From assembly GCA_947177645.1 (NCBI GenBank), contig CAMWVJ010000015.1:1-10343 (forward strand): a stretch of 10,343 nucleotides of DNA. Reading direction: 5' to 3'. This document shows positions 1-6,746 of the stretch, in pieces (within the stretch, counting starts at the first letter, position 1; each line of letters starts with the position of its first letter). The notes beneath the pieces are model-generated. The model was given only the letters and a program-made list of their open reading frames with translations, did not search any database and was not told where the DNA came from. Both the position numbers and the translations under genes were made by a program. Source of the stretch: an uncultured Desulfovibrio sp. Lineage in GTDB: Bacteria; Desulfobacterota; Desulfovibrionia; Desulfovibrionales; Desulfovibrionaceae.

Positions 1-1090
1 ATTCGGAAAAGGCGCGCAGATATTCGGGCGCGAGAATGAGGATGATGGCCGCGATGATCACGCCCGAGATGGAACCCATGCCGCCCAGCACCACCATGGA
101 GAGGATCATGGCCGACTCCATGAAGGTGAAGCTCGAGGGATTGATGAAGGTCGTCTTGGCCGCGAAAATCACGCCCGCGAAGCCGGCCCAGCAGGAGCCG
201 AGCGCGAAGGCCGAGAGCTTAACCCGCGTGATGTCGATGCCCATGGCCTCGCAGGCGATCTCGTCCTCGCGCAAGGCCTGGAGCGCGAGGCCCACGCGCG
301 AGTTCTTGAGGCGCGAGATGACGGCCACGGTGATGGCCACGGCGGCGAGCACGAGATAATAAATGTAGATGGTGGACTCGTTGATCCCCATCTCCATGCC
401 GAAGAAGCCGGGCCTCGGGATGTCGCTGATGCCGCGCGGGCCGCCCGTGAGGCTCGTCCAGTTGAGCATCCCGAGGCGCACGATCTCGCCGAAACCCAGG
501 GTGACGATGGCGAGGTAGTCGCCGCGCAGGCGCAGCACCGGGAAGCCCAGGCCCAGGCCGAAGAGCGCCGCGAGCAGGCCCCCGATGGGCAGGCACGTCC
601 AGAAGCCCCAGCCGAAAAACTGGTTCAACAGGCCGTAGGCATAGGCGCCCACGGCGTAAAAGGCCACATAGCCGAGCACCAGCTGGCCCGCCAGCCCGAC
701 CACGATGTTCAGGCCAAGCGCCAGCATGATGTAGAGCATGGCCGAGATCATGATGTTGGTCTGGTAAAAGGAGCCCACCAGCGGCATGGCGAGCAGGCAC
801 AGGACGAGCAGCGCGAGGCCCCCGCGCCGAAGCACGGGCTGCGCCCGGATCTCGTCCACGCAGGCCGCCAGCGCCGGCGGCACGGCCACGAGCGGCAGGC
901 CTCGCGCCTTGCGCGCGAAACACCAGTTCCAGAGCAGAGAGAGGAAGAAGATGGCCACGCCCAGGGCGAGGATGCGGTCAAAGCGCCACTGGACGGAATT
1001 TTCCAGCAGGTTCAGGCGGATGCCCATGACCGGGAGGGTCAGGACCATGAACCACACGGCGGTGATGAGGGCTTTGCCGAGCTTGTGCAT
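1..1090 (-). CDS. livM: Branched-chain amino-acid ABC transporter permease LivM (C-terminus cut by window edge)
   Basis: This is one of the two inner-membrane permease subunits that form the channel for leucine, isoleucine and valine import. The frame is open from the ATG at 1090 to the window edge, giving 363 residues. By comparison with E. coli LivM (about 425 residues), roughly 50-60 residues are missing at the C-terminus. Residues 1-90 form an extra N-terminal membrane region like that seen in E. coli-type LivM. The core shows family-typical stretches: GLNIVVGLAGQLVLGY (126-141), FPVLRLRGDYLAIVTLGFGE (183-202), the ATPase-contacting loop ALREDEIACEAMGI (272-285), and VVLGGMGS near 333-340. 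It starts 2 bases after the livH stop, with a ribosome site (AGAAGG) inside the end of livH, so the two are translationally linked. The ATPase genes livG and livF probably follow outside the window. Confidence 0.95.
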   Translation of the reverse strand, partial: MHKLGKALITAVWFMVLTLPVMGIRLNLLENSVQWRFDRILALGVAIFFLSLLWNWCFARKARGLPLVAVPPALAACVDEIRAQPVLRRGGLALLVLCLLAMPLVGSFYQTNIMISAMLYIMLALGLNIVVGLAGQLVLGYVAFYAVGAYAYGLLNQFFGWGFWTCLPIGGLLAALFGLGLGFPVLRLRGDYLAIVTLGFGEIVRLGMLNWTSLTGGPRGISDIPRPGFFGMEMGINESTIYIYYLVLAAVAITVAVISRLKNSRVGLALQALREDEIACEAMGIDITRVKLSAFALGSCWAGFAGVIFAAKTTFINPSSFTFMESAMILSMVVLGGMGSISGVIIAAIILILAPEYLRAFSE

Positions 1091-1092
1091 GG

Positions 1093-2001
1093 CTAGACCT
1101 TCTGCACCTTGGCTTTGCCCAGGATGCCGTCCGGGCGGAAGATGAGGATGAGGATGAGGATGGCGAAAGCCAGAATATCCTCATAATTGCCGGAGAAATA
1201 GCCGGTGGTGAAGCTCTCGGCGAGGCCGAGCACGAGGCCGCCCACCATGGCTCCGGGGATGGAGCCGATGCCGCCGAGCACGGCCGCGGTAAAGGCCTTC
1301 AGGCCCGCGATGAAGCCGATGCCGAAGTTCACCTGGCCCATGTGCGAGGCGATGAGCACGCCGCCGAGCGCGGCCAGCGCCGAGCCGATGATGAAGGTGA
1401 GCGAGATGATCCAGTCCGCGTTGATGCCGAGCAAAAGCGCCATCTTGCGGTTTTGCGCCGTGGCCCGCATGGCCTTGCCCATGCGCGTGAAGCGGATGAA
1501 GAGCGAGAGCGCCACCATGGCGAGCGTGCTCACGAGCAGGATGAGGAAGTCGCTCGGGCCCATCACATAGTCGATGTACTCGAGGAATTCCATTTCCGGC
1601 AACAGGCGCGGAAAGGGCACGAAATCCGAGGTCTGCGCGAGCAGCACATAGTTCTGCAAGAAGATGGACATGCCGATGGCCGAAATGAGCGGCGAAAGGC
1701 GCGGCGCGCCGCGCAGGGGCTTGTAGGCCACCTTTTCCAGCGTGAAGCCGTAGGCCGCGCACCAGATGACGGCCACGAGCGCCGCCACCACAAGGATGCC
1801 CCCGGCCGGGAAGCCGTAGACGCCGAGCGCCCCGGCCACGAGCAGGGCCGTGAAGGCGCCGAGCATGTAGATCTCGCCGTGGGCGAAGTTGATGAGCTCG
1901 ATGATGCCGTAGACGAGCGTGTACCCGAGCGCGATGAGCGCGTAGATGCTGCCCCGGGTGAGGCCGCCGAAGAAGAGCTCGATGAAGAACTGGATGGCCA
2001 T
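1093..2001 (-). CDS. livH: Branched-chain amino-acid ABC transporter permease LivH
   Basis: This is the second permease subunit of the LIV importer, an all-helical inner-membrane protein that pairs with LivM. It has 302 residues, close to the E. coli LivH length of 308. The N-terminal stretch TRGSIYALIALGYTLVYGII (15-34) followed by ELINFAHGEIYMLGAF (35-50) is the hallmark of the family. The loop RATAQNRKMALLLGI (179-193) is the expected contact with the ATPase. The chosen ATG at 2001 agrees with the family N-terminus, and no in-frame start lies just upstream. The ribosome site is poor: the only purine-rich stretch (GGGAAGG) is about 16 bases upstream. This suggests lower translation than livK or help from nearby RNA structure. 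It lies 121 bases after livK and 2 bases before livM. Confidence 0.95.
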   Translation of the reverse strand: MAIQFFIELFFGGLTRGSIYALIALGYTLVYGIIELINFAHGEIYMLGAFTALLVAGALGVYGFPAGGILVVAALVAVIWCAAYGFTLEKVAYKPLRGAPRLSPLISAIGMSIFLQNYVLLAQTSDFVPFPRLLPEMEFLEYIDYVMGPSDFLILLVSTLAMVALSLFIRFTRMGKAMRATAQNRKMALLLGINADWIISLTFIIGSALAALGGVLIASHMGQVNFGIGFIAGLKAFTAAVLGGIGSIPGAMVGGLVLGLAESFTTGYFSGNYEDILAFAILILILIFRPDGILGKAKVQKV

Positions 2002-2046
2002 CTGCGTGTGCGTGTTGCCTTCCCGGAAGGACGGGCGCGCAAGAGC

Positions 2047-2064
2047 CGCCGGGCGCGCCCGGCG
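2047..2064 (-). promoter_or_regulatory. Perfect 18-base palindrome (intercistronic hairpin) between livK and livH
   Basis: Positions 2047-2064 read CGCCGGGCGCGCCCGGCG, identical on both strands. As RNA this gives a 7-bp all-GC stem with a CGCG loop. No U-run follows in the direction of transcription, so it is not a classical Rho-independent terminator. It may be an RNA-stabilising or attenuating element that keeps livK expression above livHM. The structure is visible in the sequence; the role is inferred. Confidence 0.5.
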
Positions 2065-2074
2065 CGGTCCGGGT

Positions 2075-2103
2075 GCGGGGCGTCCCCACGGGAGCCGCCC
2101 CGC
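2075..2103 (-). promoter_or_regulatory. Long GC-rich hairpin downstream of livK
   Basis: The outer arms GCGGGGCG (2075-2082) and CGCCCCGC (2096-2103) are perfectly complementary. Inside them TCCC (2083-2086) pairs with GGGA (2090-2093) around a 3-base loop, leaving a 2-base bulge at 2094-2095. The result is about 12 bp of very stable stem starting 19 bases after the livK stop codon. There is no T-run for either strand, so simple termination is unlikely. It could protect the livK message from 3' exonucleases or cause partial termination before livH. Confidence 0.55.
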
Positions 2104-2122
2104 CTGTTCCCGGTATTTCCTG

Positions 2123-3250
2123 TTATTCGAGGACCACGCTGTGGTCCAGCTCCACGAACTTGCCGTCCTTCACCTGATAGATGGAAAGCGCCATGCCCGC
2201 GGCGTCGCCCTTGTCATTGAAGCGGATCTTGCCGAGCGGCGTGTCCACGGCGTTGGTGCGCAGGGCTTCCTTGAGCTTGGCCGTGTCCGTGCCGCCGGTC
2301 TTTTCGATGGCGTCGAGCAGGCACTGGGTGGCGGCATAGGCGTTGTAGTAGCCGAAGCCGGGCTCGCTGCCGTAGGCCTTCACATGCGCGTCGCGGGCGT
2401 GCTTGTATTCCGCAAGGGAGCTCGTGTCCTTGGGATAGGAGGCGTAGACGCCCTCACTGTCCTTGCCGGTCATCTTGAGGAAGGTCTCGTCCTTCACGCC
2501 GTCCGGGCCGATGAAGGGCGTGTCGAGGCGGTCGCGGCGCATCTGCTGCACGAGCTTGGAGGCCACGGGCTGGTAGCCGCCGAAGACCACGATGTCGGGC
2601 TTGGCGCGGCGCAGCTTGCGCACCACGGCGGAAAAGTCCACGGCGTCCGGCGTCACGGCCTCGAAGAGCACGGTCTCGGCGCCGCCCTTTTCCATGAGGG
2701 CGCGGTTATTGTCCGCAAAGCCCTTGCCGTAGTCGCCATTGTCATGCAAGTAGGCGATCTTCTTCACCTTCAGCTTGTTGAGCATGAAGTCGCTCGTGAG
2801 CTTGGCCTGGGCGTTGTCATTGGCCACGGTGCGGAAGAAGAGCGGGTTCTTGCCGGTCTCGGTGAGGCCCGGCGTGGTGGCCGTGGGCGAAACGGCGATG
2901 AGGCCCGCCTCCTGGAAGAGCGGCAGCGAGGCCGTGGTGGGGCCGGAGCAGATGGGGCCCACGACCACGCCCACCTGGTCGGAAATGAGCTTGGTGGCGG
3001 CGCTGGTGGCCATTTCGGGCTTGCACTGGTCGTCCTGGGCGACGATCTCCACCTGCTTGCCGAGCACGCCGCCCTTGGCGTTGGCCTGCTCGGTCACGAG
3101 CTTGACGGCGTTCAGGCTGGGCACGCCATAGGAGGCGAGGTCGCCGGAATGGGCGCCCTGGACGCCGATCTTGATGCTGTCGGCCGCGCCGGCGGACGCG
3201 CCAAAACCGAGCATGCAGGCCATTGCGAAAAGAGCCAAGCCTTTTTTCAT
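2123..3250 (-). CDS. livK: Branched-chain amino-acid binding protein LivK/LivJ (periplasmic)
   Basis: This is the periplasmic solute-binding subunit that captures branched-chain amino acids and delivers them to LivHM. It has 375 residues, including a signal peptide (1 to about 23) with a basic MKK start, a hydrophobic core and a probable cleavage after Ala23. The mature part begins DSIKIGVQGAHSGDLASYG, a typical type I periplasmic-binding fold start. Cys76 (in DDQCKPEM) and Cys101 (in GPICSGP) match the disulfide pair of E. coli LIV-binding protein. SPTATTPGLTETG follows as the expected ligand-contact strand and loop. The ATG at 3250 has a strong ribosome site (AAGGAG, spacing about 8). A Cys at position 12 lies mid-signal without a proper lipobox, so I favour a soluble protein over a lipoprotein. 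It is the first gene of the liv operon. Exact substrate preference cannot be read from sequence alone. Confidence 0.93.
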   Translation of the reverse strand: MKKGLALFAMACMLGFGASAGAADSIKIGVQGAHSGDLASYGVPSLNAVKLVTEQANAKGGVLGKQVEIVAQDDQCKPEMATSAATKLISDQVGVVVGPICSGPTTASLPLFQEAGLIAVSPTATTPGLTETGKNPLFFRTVANDNAQAKLTSDFMLNKLKVKKIAYLHDNGDYGKGFADNNRALMEKGGAETVLFEAVTPDAVDFSAVVRKLRRAKPDIVVFGGYQPVASKLVQQMRRDRLDTPFIGPDGVKDETFLKMTGKDSEGVYASYPKDTSSLAEYKHARDAHVKAYGSEPGFGYYNAYAATQCLLDAIEKTGGTDTAKLKEALRTNAVDTPLGKIRFNDKGDAAGMALSIYQVKDGKFVELDHSVVLE

Positions 3251-3277
3251 GAGCGGGTCTCCTTAAAAACTGATGAT

Positions 3278-3342
3278 CCGGGGCTGCACAAACGCGGGGC
3301 GCGGGCGCAAGCCACGGGGCTGCCAGCAGAAGACGGCCCCGG
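3278..3342 (-). promoter_or_regulatory. livK leader with two alternative stem pairings
   Basis: The leader between the predicted promoter and livK holds one arm, GCCCCGG (3336-3342 on the plus strand). It can pair with CGGGGC at 3315-3320 (6 bp) or with CCGGGGC at 3278-3284 (7 bp). Both partners belong to a direct repeat of CGGGGCTGC (3279-3287 and 3315-3323), so the two stems exclude each other. This layout would allow a switch, but the region is GC-rich and pairing by chance is common. No leucine-rich leader peptide or recognised riboswitch is seen. Confidence 0.3.
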
Positions 3343-3381
3343 CTGAAAAGCGCGCACAGGTCTCGCGTGGGGAAGTGTCAT

Positions 3382-3410
3382 GTTGTGCCCTATTGCGGCA
3401 AGCCTGTCAA
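3382..3410 (-). promoter_or_regulatory. Candidate sigma-70-type promoter for livK
   Basis: On the minus strand a perfect -35 hexamer TTGACA (3405-3410) is followed after 17 bases by CACAAC (3382-3387), a weak -10 with three of six consensus bases. Transcription would start near 3375 and give a leader of about 125 bases before livK. The perfect -35 and ideal spacing support it; the poor -10 suggests dependence on an activator or low basal activity. Confidence 0.45.
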
Positions 3411-3446
3411 TCCGCTGGCCGGCCGCCGGCGCGCCTTTTCGCGGCG

Positions 3447-4829
3447 CTATTCCCCCTTTTTCTTGTGGCTCGAGCGCAGATGGATACGCATGGGCGCGTG
3501 CCTGATGCCGAACATCTCGCGCAGGGTGCGCTCCAGATAGCGCACATAGCTCTCTGGCACGCGGTCGGCGTCATTGACGAAAAAGACAAAGGTGGGCGGC
3601 TCGGACTCGGCCTGGGTCATATAGAAGAACTTGGCCCGCGAGCGACGCACCACCGGCGGCTGGTGCCGCGTGAGCGCCGCCTCCATGGCGCGGTTGAGCT
3701 GGCCCGTGGGCACGCGCACGCCGCACTCCCGCTTGATCTCCTCCGCCATGGGCAGGATGGCGTCAAGGCCCTTGCCGGTGTGCGCGGAAACGGGCAGGAC
3801 AGGCACATAGCGGCAGAAGGCCAGGATCTCGTCCACGCGCTTCTTGGCGGCGTCCAGCTGTCCGCGCGGCACGAGGTCGCACTTGTTGAGGCAGATGAGG
3901 AAGGGGATGCGCCGCGTGTCCAGCATGTCGATGAGCCGCTTGTCCTGCTGGCTCACGCCCTCGGCCACGTCGAGCACGAGCACGGTCACGTCGGCCTTGG
4001 TGGTGGACTTGATGGCCGCGTTCACGGAATACTTCTCCACGCTGTCCTCAATGCGCGTGCGCCGGCGCACGCCGGCCGTATCCACGAACACATAGTCGCG
4101 GCCGCCCCGGGTGAAGCGCACATCCACGCTGTCGCGCGTGGTGCCGGCCACGTCCGAGACGATCATCCGCTCCTCGCCGGCGAGGGCGTTGACCAGCGAG
4201 GACTTGCCCGCGTTGGGCCGCCCGAGCATGGCAAGGCGCAGGGCCGGGGCCTCGGGCGGCGCGGCGAGCTCCGCCCCCTCGCGCGAGACGAGCGCGGCGA
4301 GGTCTTCGGCGAGCGCCGGCATATGGTGGCCGTGCTCGGCGGAGACGGCCAGCAGCGGGAAGCCCAGGGCGTGGAATTCCGCCACTTGCTCGTCCTCGTG
4401 CTCCGCGCCGTCCACCTTGTTGACCACGCAGAGCGTGGGCAGGCCCTTGCGGCGCACATGGGCGGCCAGGTGCTCGTCCAGAGGCAAGAGGCCGGCGCGG
4501 CCGTCCACCACCAGGGCCACGGCCGCGGCGGTGGCGAGGGCGGCGTCGGCCTGGGCGAGGATATGGGCCTCGAAGCCGCGGATGCCCTCCGGGCCCTCGG
4601 CCACGCCGGCATGGGCGTCGAGGGTGATGCCGCCCGTGTCGATGACGGCGAAGGCGGGCTGGCCCTTGCGGCGCACGACGCCCTCCATGCGGTCGCGCGT
4701 GACGCCAGGCATGTCGTGGGTGATGGCGCGGTTGCTCCTGATGAGCCGGTTGAACAGGGTGGACTTGCCCACATTGGGGCGCCCGAGAAGCACGACCACG
4801 GGGAGTTTTTCAGCGGGAGCGTCTGGCAC
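3447..4829 (-). CDS. der: Ribosome-associated double GTPase Der (EngA)
   Basis: Der is an essential GTPase that binds the maturing 50S subunit. With the GTG start at 4829 it has 460 residues, slightly shorter than E. coli Der (490). Two tandem GTPase domains are visible. The first has GRPNVGKST (16-24), DTGG (64-67) and NKVD (137-140). The second has GRPNAGKSS (203-211), DTAG (250-253), NKCD (315-318) and SAHTGKG. The C-terminal part is the KH-like domain (PPTFVFFVNDADRVPESY onward), ending in a basic tail, HKKKGE. The frame stays open far upstream, into the antisense-like extension over rluC, but homology begins here. AGAGG lies 6 bases before the GTG, which decides the start. It lies 37 bases after the pseudouridine synthase gene and is probably co-transcribed with it. 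No T-rich terminator follows before the livK promoter. Confidence 0.95.
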   Translation of the reverse strand: MPDAPAEKLPVVVLLGRPNVGKSTLFNRLIRSNRAITHDMPGVTRDRMEGVVRRKGQPAFAVIDTGGITLDAHAGVAEGPEGIRGFEAHILAQADAALATAAAVALVVDGRAGLLPLDEHLAAHVRRKGLPTLCVVNKVDGAEHEDEQVAEFHALGFPLLAVSAEHGHHMPALAEDLAALVSREGAELAAPPEAPALRLAMLGRPNAGKSSLVNALAGEERMIVSDVAGTTRDSVDVRFTRGGRDYVFVDTAGVRRRTRIEDSVEKYSVNAAIKSTTKADVTVLVLDVAEGVSQQDKRLIDMLDTRRIPFLICLNKCDLVPRGQLDAAKKRVDEILAFCRYVPVLPVSAHTGKGLDAILPMAEEIKRECGVRVPTGQLNRAMEAALTRHQPPVVRRSRAKFFYMTQAESEPPTFVFFVNDADRVPESYVRYLERTLREMFGIRHAPMRIHLRSSHKKKGE

Positions 4830-4866
4830 GGTGAGCCTCTGGCATGCGGCGCAGGATGCGCCGGTT

Positions 4867-5937
4867 TCAGTGCGGCACGCCGGGTGCGCCCCCGGCGGCG
4901 GGGATGGGAAAAATATGGTGGGGGGCCGCTTCCACGGCCTCCATGGGCATGGGTTCCGGGAGTGCGTCCAGGGCGTAGGGGGGCGCCCAGTCGGGCAGGC
5001 ACTCGAGGGCGCGCCCGTCGGGCAGGACGACGCGCAACGCGTGCAGGCACATGGCCGGGCAGCCATCGCGCCAGCCACGACCGTACTTGCCGTCCCCGAG
5101 GACGGGATGGCCGAGCGCCGCCAATTGCACGCGGATCTGGTGGGTACGCCCGGTGATAAGACGGATCTGGAGCAGGCTTGCCGCCTCCCCGGTAGCGAGC
5201 GGCCGCACCACGCAGAGCGCTTCGCGGGCGTCCGGGGGATTGCAGCCCGGCTCGCAGATGCGCATGCGCTCGGCTCCGGGCGCGCCTTCCTTATGCACAT
5301 GGGCGCGCAACAGGCGCGGCCCGGGGTCAGGCCACTTCCCGGCGACCCAGGCCACATATTCCTTGACTATGCGCCGCTCGCGGAAGGCCTGCTGGAGGTC
5401 GCGCAGGGCCTCGTGCGTGGCCGCCACGAGGAGGATGCCCGAGGTGTCCTTGTCCAGCCGGTGCGCGGGTGTCGGCGGAAAAGCCGCGCCCGGCGCATGC
5501 GCGGCGAGCCGGGTGGCAAGGCTGTCCTCATGGCCGGTGCCGGGATGAGTGGGAAGGCCCGCGGGCTTGTGGAAGGCCCAGATGTCGCCGAAAGTGCCGA
5601 CGAGCGGCGGCAGGAGGAGCGCATCGGCCGGCGCTGCCTGCGGAGGCTCGGCGGCGCGGCCGTCCGTGAGGGGCGCTCCGGCCTGGGCGGCAAGGGCGCC
5701 GGCAAAGGGCGGCAGCCGCACGAGGTCGCCCTCGTTCACGCGCGCGAAGGGCTTGGCCCGGCGCCCGTTGAGGCGGATCTGGCCGGTGCGTATCCAGCGG
5801 TGGAGCAGGGCCGGGGGCAGGTTGAGCCGGCGCTGGAGAAATTGGAGGAGTTTCTGGCCGCTTTCCGCCCGGCCTACCGGGGGAAAGGGCGAGCCGTCCG
5901 CCGGGCCGGGTTCCGCAGCCGTTTCGAGCTCGGACAT
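4867..5937 (-). CDS. RluA-family 23S rRNA pseudouridine synthase with S4 domain (RluC/RluD-like)
   Basis: This enzyme isomerises uridine to pseudouridine in RNA, most likely 23S rRNA. It has 356 residues. Residues 25-76 form an S4 RNA-binding domain (LLQFLQRRLNLPPALLHRWI, then GQIRLNGRRAKPF). After a proline/alanine-rich linker (77-110) comes the catalytic domain, with HKPAGLPTHPG (123-133), the active-site motif HRLDKDTSG (159-167, catalytic Asp162), and GRTHQIRVQLAALGHPVLGD near the end. The S4 domain places it with RluC/RluD rather than RluA or TruC, but the target uridine cannot be told apart by eye, so no symbol is given. The ATG at 5937 has only a weak ribosome site (GGCGG). It lies 68 bases after nikO and 37 bases before der. 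The last 25 or so residues (PHHIFPIPAAGG and on) are a lineage-specific tail. Confidence 0.9.
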   Translation of the reverse strand: MSELETAAEPGPADGSPFPPVGRAESGQKLLQFLQRRLNLPPALLHRWIRTGQIRLNGRRAKPFARVNEGDLVRLPPFAGALAAQAGAPLTDGRAAEPPQAAPADALLLPPLVGTFGDIWAFHKPAGLPTHPGTGHEDSLATRLAAHAPGAAFPPTPAHRLDKDTSGILLVAATHEALRDLQQAFRERRIVKEYVAWVAGKWPDPGPRLLRAHVHKEGAPGAERMRICEPGCNPPDAREALCVVRPLATGEAASLLQIRLITGRTHQIRVQLAALGHPVLGDGKYGRGWRDGCPAMCLHALRVVLPDGRALECLPDWAPPYALDALPEPMPMEAVEAAPHHIFPIPAAGGAPGVPH

Positions 5938-5943
5938 GCCGCC

Positions 5944-5972
5944 ATAGTGGCTAAAGGCAAGGCCCGCGTCAA
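5944..5972 (-). promoter_or_regulatory. Weak candidate promoter directly upstream of the pseudouridine synthase gene
   Basis: On the minus strand TTGACG (5967-5972) is followed after 17 bases by CACTAT (5944-5949). If used, transcription would begin about 7 bases on, at or next to the ATG at 5937, giving a leaderless message. The weak ribosome site would fit that, but the -10 match is only three of six, and read-through from the nik operon would serve equally well. Confidence 0.22.
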
Positions 5973-6005
5973 GGGTGGGCGCCAGGGGCGCGGCTTTCAG
6001 GATGC

Positions 6006-6746
6006 CTAAGCGCCGTGGGCGTGGGGCACCGCGCCGAGCGGATGGGCGTGGCGGTGGGTGTGGGCCTCGAGCGGCACGCCGGTTTGCAAACGGCCCTTGT
6101 CCATGCCCCAGATCTCGCCGGCCACGCGCTCGAGAAAATCCCAGTCGTGCGAGATGACGATGCGCGCGGTCGTGAGGCCGTTGAGCACTTCGATGATGCG
6201 CTCGCGCGCGTCCGCGTCGAGGCCGGTGGTGGGCTCGTCGAGGAGCAGCGCCTCGGGCCGCATGGCGAGCACGGTGGCCAGCGCCACCAGCGTTTTCTCG
6301 CCGCCGGAAAGGCGGTGCGCCAGGCGGTCGGCGTGGTCCGCAAGGCCGAGGCTCGCCAGCGTCTCTTCGGCGCGGGCGCGGGCTTCCCCGGGCGCCAGGC
6401 CCAGGTTGAGCGGCCCGAAGGCCACGTCTTCCAGCACCGTGGGGAAGAAGAGCTGGTCGTCGGCGTTCTGGAGTACATAGCCCACGGCGCGGCGCAGGAC
6501 GCGAAAATCTTTTTCCGTGCGCATGGGCGCGCCGTGGAGGAAGATCTCGCCCTTTTGCGGCGTCTCCAGCCCGGTGATGCAGCGGAAAAGCGTGGTCTTG
6601 CCGCTGCCGTTGGGGCCGTAGAGGCCGAGGCGCTGCCCGGGCTTAAGCGTGAGGCTCACGTCATGGAGCGCCGGGCGCGCCGCGCCGCCCCCGGCATAGG
6701 CGAAAGAGAGACCGCGGATGTCGAGCAGGGGCGCGGCGTCAGGCAT
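6006..6746 (-). CDS. nikO: ECF transporter ATPase NikO/CbiO with histidine-rich C-terminal tail
   Basis: This is the energising ATPase of the group I ECF metal importer; it sits on the cytoplasmic face and drives NikM through NikQ. It has 246 residues. Walker A is GPNGSGKT (44-51), the Q-loop is Gln93, the signature is LSGGEK (146-151), Walker B is ALLLDE (166-171), the D-loop is GLD (175-177) and the switch histidine is His200. The tail (227-246) reads EAHTHRHAHPLGAVPHAHGA with six histidines, absent from ordinary ABC ATPases, and could bind Ni(II) or Co(II). The ATG at 6746 follows GGAGG by 5 bases and lies inside the end of nikQ (8-base overlap), so translation is coupled. An open frame extends upstream to 6983 but has no homology there. 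CbiO is the cobalt homologue; nickel is preferred because of nikK and nikL. Confidence 0.92.
   Translation of the reverse strand: MPDAAPLLDIRGLSFAYAGGGAARPALHDVSLTLKPGQRLGLYGPNGSGKTTLFRCITGLETPQKGEIFLHGAPMRTEKDFRVLRRAVGYVLQNADDQLFFPTVLEDVAFGPLNLGLAPGEARARAEETLASLGLADHADRLAHRLSGGEKTLVALATVLAMRPEALLLDEPTTGLDADARERIIEVLNGLTTARIVISHDWDFLERVAGEIWGMDKGRLQTGVPLEAHTHRHAHPLGAVPHAHGA

Noticed and set aside
3247..3381. 44-codon upstream frame on the minus strand whose stop overlaps the livK ATG (ATGA)
   Set aside because: The layout resembles a coupled leader peptide, but the predicted transcript would start after its ATG, and its Ser/Pro/Arg-rich product, with no run of branched-chain residues, looks non-coding.
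3417..3446. GC-rich inverted repeats after the der stop as a terminator
   Set aside because: There are many short palindromes (GGCCGGCC, GGCGCGCC) but no T-run follows in the direction of der transcription, so a Rho-independent terminator is not supported.
3273..5156. Very long plus-strand open frame (627 codons) opposite der and the pseudouridine synthase gene
   Set aside because: It is antisense to two well-identified genes, its translation is rich in His, Gly, Ala and Arg with no domain I recognise, and such frames are expected in GC-rich DNA. The long plus-strand frames at 1946-3346, 4111-6009, 6718-8202, 7511-8872 and 8287-9675 are rejected for the same reason.
4830..5357. N-terminal extension of der (176 codons upstream of the chosen GTG)
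   Set aside because: The frame is open, but it overlaps the pseudouridine synthase gene on the same strand and has no Der homology. The GTG at 4829 has a ribosome site and the GTPase domain begins 15 residues later.
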